A stretch of DNA of 7,664 nt from UBA1140 sp964409295 (lineage in GTDB: Bacteria > Campylobacterota > Campylobacteria > Campylobacterales > Sulfurovaceae), in NCBI GenBank assembly GCA_964409295.1, contig CAYPCV010000198.1, forward strand, positions 1 to 7,664, read 5' to 3'. The position numbers were made by a program, and so were the translations under genes. Positions within the stretch are counted from its first letter, which is position 1. Every line of letters starts with the position of its first letter. Shown in pieces: positions 1-5,368 of this stretch. The notes beneath the pieces were generated by a model. The model searched no databases, was not told where the DNA came from, and was given only the letters and a program-made list of their open reading frames with translations.

Positions 1-344
1 TAGTTGTTAATTTTATTGTATCTCTTGCGAGAAAGGTTTAACATCTTTTTAGAGACTTTGATGTTTTGTCTATCTAGAATGGATTGATAATATGCTTTTT
101 GTTTATTGTAATGACGGTTGATGCTTTTGATATATCGTCCATCAATTATGAATGACGACCCATCATTAGAATTGAAACAAGTTGTAAAATTATCTAAACC
201 CATATCAATTGATAAGTAATTATTTTTATCAACAGATATGGGTTCAAATTCTTTTTTAGAGTAGTAAGATAACTGTTTAACAATTTCAAGTTTTTTAGAA
301 CTGAGTTTTAATTGGTTCTTTTGAGTTAGTATTATAGTTTTCAT
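1..344 (-). pseudogene. tnpB: TnpB-like RNA-guided nuclease/transposase-associated protein, internally deleted, 3' end outside window
   Basis: Reading leftward from the ATG at 344-342, the frame stays open for 114 codons to the window edge. Residues 1-31 resemble the usual TnpB N-terminus (MKTIILTQKNQLKLSSKK, then QLSYYSK). Residues 32-114 resemble the region around the first RuvC motif of TnpB: NNYLSIDMGLDN with the candidate catalytic Asp at residue 47, then FIIDGRYIKSINRHYNKQKA and a basic stretch ending LSRKRYNKI. In intact TnpB proteins of about 400 residues these blocks lie well over 100 residues apart. Here they are joined in frame near SKKEFEP, so most of the N-terminal guide- and target-binding half is missing. 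The RuvC-I Asp is kept. TnpB normally works with a guide RNA from the element's 3' end to cut DNA. This version is probably inactive as a guided nuclease unless the deletion is tolerated. No Shine-Dalgarno precedes the ATG. Confidence 0.72.
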
Positions 345-349
345 ATAAT
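321..349 (+). promoter_or_regulatory. Candidate plus-strand promoter for tyrA inside the tnpB remnant
   Basis: TTGAGT (321-326) and TATAAT (344-349) are spaced by 17 bp and point toward tyrA. The -35 matches four of six consensus bases and the -10 matches all six. Transcription would start near 356, giving a leader of about 100 nt that contains both hairpins upstream of tyrA. The -10 lies directly beside the opposing tnpB -10. A weaker alternative -10 (TATGAT, 364-369) lies downstream. The region is very AT-rich, so chance matches are possible. Confidence 0.45.
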
Positions 350-350
350 A

Positions 351-379
351 ATTATATACAAATTATGATAGAATGTCAA
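351..379 (-). promoter_or_regulatory. Consensus sigma-70 promoter of the tnpB remnant
   Basis: On the minus strand TTGACA (379-374) and TATAAT (356-351) are separated by exactly 17 bp, a perfect match to the housekeeping sigma consensus. Initiation about 7 bp past the -10 would fall at or next to 344, the A of the tnpB ATG, so the predicted transcript is leaderless. This differs from the other promoters in the window, which lack a -35. Confidence 0.75.
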
Positions 380-392
380 TAGGGATTAATTT

Positions 393-405
393 TCAGTAAA
401 ACTGA
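393..405 (+). other. Small hairpin in the tyrA leader
   Basis: TCAGT and ACTGA (393-397 and 401-405) form a 5-bp stem with an AAA loop. It is short and may be fortuitous, but it lies just before a stronger hairpin. It could belong to the IS end or to the tyrA leader. Confidence 0.3.
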
Positions 406-416
406 TTATTTCTCCT

Positions 417-436
417 CACCGCCATAAATGGCGATG
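417..436 (-). other. 8-bp-stem hairpin: IS-end structure or tyrA leader hairpin
   Basis: Arms 417-424 (CACCGCCA) and 429-436 (TGGCGATG) enclose a 4-nt loop. On the minus strand all eight positions pair, with one G-T wobble. On the plus strand the same position is a C-A mismatch, leaving a 5-bp GC-rich core (CGCCA/TGGCG). The better fold on the tnpB strand, the position beside tnpB and the TTTA loop suggest an IS200/IS605 subterminal hairpin. It also lies 11 nt before the tyrA ribosome binding site, so a role in tyrA translation is possible. Confidence 0.5.
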
Positions 437-458
437 TCTCCGAAATAAAGGAATAGAG

Positions 459-1289
459 ATGAATATAGGAATTGTCGGTCTTGGACTAATGGGAGGTTCT
501 TTAGGTCTAGCACTTAAAAAAATTCCAAAGAAGTATAACATCATTGGATATGACCATAATAAAAAGCATCAAGAGGATGCACTAAAACTAAAATTGGTAG
601 ACAGACTTGCTCATGATTTTGCTGAAATTAAAACCTGTGATGTTATTGTATTGACAATACCTGTTGATGCTATTATTAATACCACTCAAAACCTACAAGA
701 TGTACCTAAACAGTGTACAATTATTGATTTTGGTTCAAGTAAAGAGAAAATAGACGATGCCATTCCACAAAAAATACGTCCAAATTTTGTCACAGCACAC
801 CCAATGACAGGAACAGAAAAATTTGGTCCAACAGCAGCTACAGAAGGACTTTATGACAATAAAGTAATGGTTGTTTGTAACAAAGAAAAAAGTGCGGAAA
901 GACAACATAAAATTGCTTTAGAAATTTTTTCGGACATTCATGCAAAAGTTGTTTTCATGGGTGCAAAAGAGCATGATAGACATGCTGCTTTTATCTCTCA
1001 TATGCCCCACGCTGTTAGTTATGCCCTTGCCAACTCTGTTATGAAACAGGAAAACCCTGAAAGTATTATTGCCCTAGCAGGTGGTGGATTTAAAAGTATG
1101 AGCCGTATTGCAAAGAGTTCTCCAAGTATGTGGGAAGATATTTTTAGACAAAATAAAGAGAATCTATTGGAGTCTATAAAGATATTTAATAAAGAGATGA
1201 GAATTTGCCAAGAACTTATAGAAAAAGAGGAGTGGGAGAAACTTCATATGTGGATGGCTGAAGCAAATAAACTTCACGATATACTTTAA
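459..1289 (+). CDS. tyrA: Prephenate/arogenate dehydrogenase (monofunctional TyrA)
   Basis: This cytosolic enzyme of tyrosine biosynthesis oxidatively decarboxylates prephenate to 4-hydroxyphenylpyruvate (or arogenate to tyrosine). The 276-residue protein opens with a Rossmann dinucleotide loop, GLGLMGG (7-13). Asp32 at the end of beta-2 is expected to bind the adenosine ribose and points to NAD use. The substrate region contains TAHPMTGTEKFGP (112-124), whose His114 matches the conserved catalytic histidine. The helical C-terminal half carries HDRHAAFISHMPHAVSYALA (172 onward), typical of the family. There is no chorismate mutase or ACT domain, so feedback control is not evident. AAGGA at 448-452 lies 6 nt before the ATG and fixes the start. 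In Helicobacter pylori I recall tyrA beside lon and bamD; here its upstream neighbour is a tnpB remnant, which may have separated it from an operon. Prephenate versus arogenate specificity cannot be decided from the sequence. Confidence 0.93.
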   Translation: MNIGIVGLGLMGGSLGLALKKIPKKYNIIGYDHNKKHQEDALKLKLVDRLAHDFAEIKTCDVIVLTIPVDAIINTTQNLQDVPKQCTIIDFGSSKEKIDDAIPQKIRPNFVTAHPMTGTEKFGPTAATEGLYDNKVMVVCNKEKSAERQHKIALEIFSDIHAKVVFMGAKEHDRHAAFISHMPHAVSYALANSVMKQENPESIIALAGGGFKSMSRIAKSSPSMWEDIFRQNKENLLESIKIFNKEMRICQELIEKEEWEKLHMWMAEANKLHDIL

Positions 1290-1398
1290 ATAGAGAGTTG
1301 TTCAAAAACATAATATATTATATTTAATTTTCATCTATTTGATAATTTTTTATTTTAATAAAAATTTTATTTTTTATAAGAGTTTTTTAGATTTCTCA

Positions 1399-1407
1399 TG
1401 CTAGAAT
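1399..1407 (+). promoter_or_regulatory. Extended -10 promoter of the DMP19-family gene
   Basis: TG at 1399-1400, one base, then TAGAAT at 1402-1407 forms an extended -10 box. The DNA upstream from about 1315 is almost pure A/T with T-runs, as is usual for Campylobacterota promoters, and there is no clear -35. A start near 1414 leaves a 37-nt leader containing the ribosome binding site AGAAGG (1437-1442), 8 nt before the ATG. The 1290-1450 gap shows nothing else: no coding frame and no strong terminator after tyrA. Confidence 0.6.
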
Positions 1408-1450
1408 AGGAAAATTAAATTAATCTTATAAGACATAGAAGGTTTCAATA

Positions 1451-2221
1451 ATGCTTACTACTCCTAATTTTTCACAAAAAATAATTATCTCTAAAGAGAG
1501 TTTTGACACTCAAGACCCTTATAAAATTATTGATTCTAATATTCAATACCTTACAAAGCTTTTTCAAAATAATGTTCCAGATAGTGAAATTTGCGAAGAA
1601 GCATTAAAAAGTTACTATGTAGACTACTATCTCTCACATATTAAATACGGAGGGTTTTCAAACTTTATAGAACATATTGAAACTCGTCCAAAAACCCTTT
1701 ATTATATAAAAGAGGGTTTAAAAAGTATCGGTGCAAAAAATCATTTAGAGTTGCTCATTCATGCCATTCAAATAGATTATGAAACACTGCAATCTTTTGC
1801 TCTCTTTAAAACACTATTTGCTGAATTTCAAGAAAAAGAGAGTCTTTCTGAACTAAACAGTAAATGGATTACTCAACATCCACAACTATTTATTATCGAA
1901 GAGAGTAATCTAAACCTTACACTAAATGAGCATATTACTTCGGTTGGAACCGAAAATCGACATACAAAAATCATTAAAGAACTTTGCAATATAGCAAATG
2001 AAGAGTTTATTAGAATTACAGCAGGAGACAGTAACAACCTCTATAATGATGGTTCATGGTATTTCAAAACAGACCGAGGCTACTACTACATGGTTGAGAA
2101 AAATCATCTTGCAACCATGTACGATTCAAAAACTAAAAAAGCTGTGGTACGAGGAAAAATATCCTCAACCCACCCTATAGAAAAAGAGTATAAATCTATA
2201 TTAACTAAGCTTTTAAGTTAA
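1451..2221 (+). CDS. DMP19 family (DUF4375) protein, function unknown
   Basis: The 256-residue protein matches, from memory, the longer members of the DMP19/DUF4375 family. Blocks in order are: a helical stretch with SYYVDYYLSHIKYGGFSNF (54-72), EGLKSIGAKNHLELL (88-102), LNSKWITQHPQL (135-146), then a C-terminal block with RITAGDSNNLY (188-198) and WYFKTDRGYYYMVE (203-216). The family is named after a Neisseria protein reported to mimic DNA and bind a transcription factor, but most members are uncharacterised. DNA mimics are strongly acidic; here Lys plus Arg roughly balance Asp plus Glu by my count, so mimicry is not supported. No signal peptide or membrane segment is seen, so it is probably cytosolic. 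It has its own promoter and ribosome binding site and looks monocistronic. It ends against the oppositely oriented ileS unit, overlapping the last gene there by 4 nt. Recognition is by motif memory without a search. Confidence 0.75.
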   Translation: MLTTPNFSQKIIISKESFDTQDPYKIIDSNIQYLTKLFQNNVPDSEICEEALKSYYVDYYLSHIKYGGFSNFIEHIETRPKTLYYIKEGLKSIGAKNHLELLIHAIQIDYETLQSFALFKTLFAEFQEKESLSELNSKWITQHPQLFIIEESNLNLTLNEHITSVGTENRHTKIIKELCNIANEEFIRITAGDSNNLYNDGSWYFKTDRGYYYMVEKNHLATMYDSKTKKAVVRGKISSTHPIEKEYKSILTKLLS

Positions 2222-2232
2222 CGCTTTTTTTT
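2201..2232 (+). terminator. Weak candidate terminator at the end of the DMP19-family gene
   Basis: TTAACT (2201-2206) and AGTTAA (2216-2221) can form a 6-bp AT-rich stem around a 9-nt loop. After CGC comes a run of eight T at 2225-2232. The stem contains the stop codon and is thermodynamically weak, but the T-run is the only terminator-like signal between the convergent genes on this strand. Confidence 0.3.
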
Positions 2233-2334
2233 ATAATATCTTACCACCAAAAGCCCCATTCCAACAAGTCCAAAAATAAAAATAATAGACCCAATGATAA
2301 CTTCATTGGGTATAGGCTGACTCAAATCAAACAT
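2218..2334 (-). CDS. Small single-span membrane protein, 38 residues
   Basis: An ATG at 2334-2332 begins two bases after the ileS stop codon and opens a 38-codon frame ending in TAA (2220-2218). The product has a short polar N-terminus (MFDLSQPIPNE), a hydrophobic stretch of about 20 residues (VIIGSIIFIFGLVGMGLLVV, 12-31) and a basic tail (RYYKKKR). The basic tail predicts one membrane span with the C-terminus in the cytoplasm. The spacing implies co-transcription with ileS and possibly translational coupling. Only a weak ribosome binding site (AGAAG, inside the last ileS codons) precedes it. Its stop overlaps that of the convergent DMP19-family gene by 4 nt. No function is recognised. The frame also contains a terminator-like hairpin, so chance coding is the main alternative. 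The hydrophobic block with a clean positive tail favours a real gene. Confidence 0.55.
   Translation of the reverse strand: MFDLSQPIPNEVIIGSIIFIFGLVGMGLLVVRYYKKKR
2272..2310 (-). terminator. Hairpin with T-rich tail downstream of ileS
   Basis: On the minus strand CCCAATGA (2310-2303) and TCATTGGG (2297-2290) form a perfect 8-bp stem with a 5-nt loop. A T-rich but interrupted tract follows (2289-2272). The hairpin begins 26 nt past the ileS stop and could end the ileS transcript. It lies inside the 38-codon frame, so it may partly attenuate that gene, or the frame may be spurious. Confidence 0.45.
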
Positions 2335-2336
2335 CA

Positions 2337-5102
2337 CTATGCTTCTAGTGTGCCAACAACTTCGGCACAACGTTCACACGCTTCTTCCTCGGAATCAGAA
2401 GTAAATCTCCAACATCTTGGACATTTTGCTTTTTGAGCTTTATGAACAGTAAATTTCATTCCATCAAGCTCAAATGCTCCAACCTCTTCACTACTAGACT
2501 CGCTTCTAAGAGCAGAGACAATAAACCAATCTTCCAAGTTTTTAGAATCTTTAATCTCAAAACCAGAAGCATCGCCCACAATTTCAAGCTCTAAAGTAGA
2601 TTTAATAAGCTTCTCTTTTTTAAGCTTATCAATCGACTCCGAAAATTTAGCTCTTGCTTCGATTAAGAGTTTATCTTCAAACACAACACCAACATCTGGA
2701 AGCTCTTCATAAACAAGGTCAAATACCGATTCCATGTCGCCTTTTACAATAGCTGGAGCGTAATCTAACACCTCATCAATTGTATAAGTAAGTACAGGAG
2801 CCACCAGTGCCATCATCGCTTTTGACATAAGCACCATTGCCGATTGGGTTGACTCTCGTGAAGCTGAATGTTTAGCATCACAATAGAGTCTGTCTTTGGT
2901 AATATCCATGTAGATACCACTTAGTTCATTGGTTACAAAGTTGTTAAGTGTCGCAAAACCTCTTAAAAAGTCATACTCTTGGAATGAACTATTCACAGAA
3001 GCAAATACCTCTTTAGCACGACTCAAAATCCATCGGTCAAGTTCGCCATATTCACTTGGTTCTACAATTTTCTCTAAACCATCCACATTTGCCATCAAGA
3101 ATCTAAAGGTATTTCTTAATTTTCTGTACTGCTCTGCTGTCTGTTGCAAGATTCCATCAGAGATTTTTAAATCGGACTGATAATCAGAGAGTGCAACCCA
3201 AAGACGTAGAATCTCTGAACCATACTTTTTAATAACCTTATCAGGAGCAATAACATTCCCCTTAGATTTACTCATCTTTTCGCCCTTAGCATCCACCGTA
3301 AACCCATGAGTAATAAGCGTTTTATATGGCGATTGTTGATGAATAGCCGAACTTAAAAGCAGTGAAGTTTGAAACCATCCTCTGTGTTGGTCACTTCCCT
3401 CAATATACAATGAGCTTGGATACTCTCCTGCATCATAATTTCCACTCTCTAACACAGCATTCCAAGTAGAACCACTATCAAACCATACATCTAAAATATG
3501 CCCTACTTTTTCAAGCTCATCAGCTCCATATTTACAATCAGGATGCAGAAGTTCAGCAATCTCCATGTCGTACCAAACATCTGTCCCTTTTTCTTCAAAA
3601 ATATCAGCAACAAAGTTCAAAATATTCTCATCAAACAGAACTTCTTTAGTAGCTTTTACTCTAAAGAATGCAATAGGAACACCCCAATCTCTTTGACGAG
3701 AAATACACCAATCAGGACGACCTTCAACCATTGGTTTTAATCGGTTCGCTGAACTTTTTGGATAAAAAGCAACCTCATCAAGAGCTTTTAAAGAAGCCTC
3801 TCTAAGTGTATCATCTGAACCTACAGGCTTATCGTCTACCGAGATAAACCACTGATTTGTTGCTCTATAGATAAGTGGTTTTTTAGTTCTCCAACAGTGT
3901 GGGTAAGAGTGAGTAAATTTACCAACTTTTAAAAGTGAATCTCCAAGAAGCTCTAAAATAGGCTCGTTGGCTTTAAAAATGTGCATTCCCACAAAATCTT
4001 CGGCATTTGGAAGTAAGTTAAGACCCACTACGGATTCATCAAAACAGCCACGCTCATCTACAGGCATAACCACTTCAAGACCATTTTTAAGCCCTACTTT
4101 GTAGTCATCTTCTCCATGCCCAGGGGCTGTATGCACACACCCTGTACCACCATCCATCAATACATGGTCTCCAAGAACAATCTTTGAACTTCGTCCATTC
4201 AGAGGGTTGATTGCCAAAAGCCCATCAAGCTCTGTTGCAGAGATTTTTCGGCTTGAATGACCTGCCACAACACCCTCTGCAATCATTGCATCATAACGTG
4301 CTTCAGCCACAATATGTCCATGCTCTCCAAGAATATACATCTCATCAGGATTCAAAGAAATCCCCGTATTTGAAGGAAGTGTCCAAGGGGTAGTTGTCCA
4401 GATAACAATTCCTGCATCGCCCTCAATTCCAAGCTTCTCTTTTGCCAAATCAGAGAGTTCAAAATTCACATATAATGTATAATCTTCTTTATCCTCATAC
4501 TCTACCTCAGCATCAGCCAACGCAGTTCTTGCAGCCCAAGACCAAAAAATAGGTTTATGACGCTCTACCAAAAGCCCTTTTTTTGCAACTTCACACAAAG
4601 TTCTATAGATATTTGCTTCAAATTTAAAATCCATCGTCACATAGGGATTTTCCCAGTCAGCCATAATACCCAACTGCTTAAACCCTTCTCGTTGACCTTT
4701 CCAAGCTTTATCAGCAGTCAACCGACAAATCTCTCTAAATTTAGAAGTAGAAAGCGTATCTTTTTTCGCTTTTCCCATCTTCTCTTCAACTTTTTGCTCA
4801 ATAGGAAGCCCATGACAATCCCAACCTGGAATCATACGAACCGATTTACCCTGAAAATAGTTATATTTTAAAATAATATCTTTAAGTGTTTTATTCAGAG
4901 CATGACCAATATGAATATCGCCATTGGCATAAGGAGGTCCATCATGAAGCGTAAACATCTCAGCCCCTTCACGCTTCTCTTTCATCTGCTCATACATACC
5001 AGCATCGTACCATGCTTTGTATCGTTTAGGCTCATTGTTTGGTAAATTTCCACGCATTGGAAATTTGGTCTTTGGTAATAGTAGTGTCTCTTTAAATTCC
5101 AT
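2337..5102 (-). CDS. ileS: Isoleucyl-tRNA synthetase
   Basis: This cytosolic class I aminoacyl-tRNA synthetase charges tRNA-Ile and hydrolyses mischarged Val-tRNA-Ile. The 921 residues fit the bacterial zinc-containing IleS type. The catalytic signature HIGH is at 64-67 within GPPYANGDIHIGHALN. The inserted editing domain shows WTTTPWTLPSN (235-245) and, further on, HTAPGHGEDDY. GSDQHRGWFQ is at 569-578 and KMSKS at 609-613. A helical anticodon-binding region follows, and the C-terminus has a zinc-knuckle pattern with Cys894, Cys897, Cys909 and Cys912. All key motifs are intact. The ATG at 5102 gives the expected N-terminus; AGG (complement of 5111-5113) lies 8 nt upstream as a modest ribosome binding site. 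No T-box leader is present, and the predicted leader is only about 20-25 nt. The 38-codon gene follows in the same direction, and truD is divergent upstream. Confidence 0.98.
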   Translation of the reverse strand: MEFKETLLLPKTKFPMRGNLPNNEPKRYKAWYDAGMYEQMKEKREGAEMFTLHDGPPYANGDIHIGHALNKTLKDIILKYNYFQGKSVRMIPGWDCHGLPIEQKVEEKMGKAKKDTLSTSKFREICRLTADKAWKGQREGFKQLGIMADWENPYVTMDFKFEANIYRTLCEVAKKGLLVERHKPIFWSWAARTALADAEVEYEDKEDYTLYVNFELSDLAKEKLGIEGDAGIVIWTTTPWTLPSNTGISLNPDEMYILGEHGHIVAEARYDAMIAEGVVAGHSSRKISATELDGLLAINPLNGRSSKIVLGDHVLMDGGTGCVHTAPGHGEDDYKVGLKNGLEVVMPVDERGCFDESVVGLNLLPNAEDFVGMHIFKANEPILELLGDSLLKVGKFTHSYPHCWRTKKPLIYRATNQWFISVDDKPVGSDDTLREASLKALDEVAFYPKSSANRLKPMVEGRPDWCISRQRDWGVPIAFFRVKATKEVLFDENILNFVADIFEEKGTDVWYDMEIAELLHPDCKYGADELEKVGHILDVWFDSGSTWNAVLESGNYDAGEYPSSLYIEGSDQHRGWFQTSLLLSSAIHQQSPYKTLITHGFTVDAKGEKMSKSKGNVIAPDKVIKKYGSEILRLWVALSDYQSDLKISDGILQQTAEQYRKLRNTFRFLMANVDGLEKIVEPSEYGELDRWILSRAKEVFASVNSSFQEYDFLRGFATLNNFVTNELSGIYMDITKDRLYCDAKHSASRESTQSAMVLMSKAMMALVAPVLTYTIDEVLDYAPAIVKGDMESVFDLVYEELPDVGVVFEDKLLIEARAKFSESIDKLKKEKLIKSTLELEIVGDASGFEIKDSKNLEDWFIVSALRSESSSEEVGAFELDGMKFTVHKAQKAKCPRCWRFTSDSEEEACERCAEVVGTLEA

Positions 5103-5131
5103 TTTTTATACCTAGTTAAATAATTGGTGGA

Positions 5132-5137
5132 ATTATA
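5132..5137 (-). promoter_or_regulatory. -10 box of the ileS promoter
   Basis: The minus strand reads TATAAT at 5137-5132, 29 nt before the ileS ATG, with initiation expected near 5125. The upstream flank (TTTTAGC) is T-rich and no convincing -35 lies 16-18 bp away. Confidence 0.55.
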
Positions 5138-5200
5138 GCTAAAAGTTGTTTTTGGTCGGATTAGAGTGAAAATTTAGAATTTGGACAAGTTTCTCTATTT

Positions 5201-5218
5201 TTTACAGCCATTTGTAAA
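5201..5218. repeat. Short inverted repeat between ileS and truD
   Basis: TTTACA (5201-5206) and TGTAAA (5213-5218) are perfect inverted copies around a 6-bp spacer. The 5103-5368 region is divergent intergenic DNA with the ileS promoter at one end and the truD promoter at the other. The palindrome sits upstream of the ileS promoter and could be an operator-like site. It is short and AT-rich, and no regulator is suggested. No other gene-sized frame is present here. Confidence 0.3.
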
Positions 5219-5353
5219 TAAACCCTTTTTAACGCCTATATTACCATACTTTCAAGCTATTTTTAGACACCCGTTTTTTTCATTAAGTCACAATAGAAGT
5301 TAAGCATTAAAATGGAATAGCTTTAAGCAATCCCATCTACTTTGAACTACTTC

Positions 5354-5362
5354 TGCTATACT
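5354..5362 (+). promoter_or_regulatory. Extended -10 promoter of truD
   Basis: TG (5354-5355), one base, then TATACT (5357-5362) gives an extended -10 box. Initiation 6-8 bp downstream falls at 5368-5370, on the ATG at 5369, so the truD message is predicted to have no leader. No -35 is evident. Confidence 0.6.
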
Positions 5363-5368
5363 TCCTTT

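Larger units (their letters stand above)
1..436 (-). mobile_element. IS200/IS605-type element remnant, upstream (left) part
   Basis: This segment holds the 5' end of a tnpB-type gene read on the minus strand and the noncoding DNA upstream of it, up to an 8-bp-stem hairpin at 417-436. IS200/IS605 elements carry subterminal imperfect hairpins instead of terminal inverted repeats. On the tnpB strand this hairpin has the short TTTA loop often seen at their ends, with one G-T wobble. No tnpA gene is visible, so the element was either tnpB-only (IS1341-like) or has decayed. The outer boundary and target site cannot be fixed from one end, and 436 is only the right side of the hairpin. The other end, with any guide-RNA region, lies beyond the left edge. 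The identity rests on the protein; the boundary is a guess. Confidence 0.55.

Noticed and set aside
1300..1390. Self-complementary A/T stretches after tyrA as a possible terminator
   Set aside because: The pairings are A/T only, without a GC-containing stem followed by a T-run; any such low-complexity DNA would give them.
1998..2180. 60-codon plus-strand frame within the DMP19-family gene
   Set aside because: It is an out-of-frame shadow of conserved coding sequence and its product has no recognisable features.
2929..4871. Four plus-strand frames of 60-104 codons opposite ileS (2929-3180, 3498-3740, 4211-4393, 4557-4871)
   Set aside because: All are antisense to intact, conserved ileS sequence, with unlikely compositions and no independent signals.
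5263..5307. 14-codon minus-strand frame between ileS and truD (MLNFYCDLMKKTGV)
   Set aside because: It is too short, with no clear ribosome binding site or promoter; expected by chance in this DNA.
5342..5368. TTG-initiated nine-residue extension of truD
   Set aside because: It overlaps the extended -10 box, lacks a ribosome binding site, and the ATG at 5369 gives a family-length protein.
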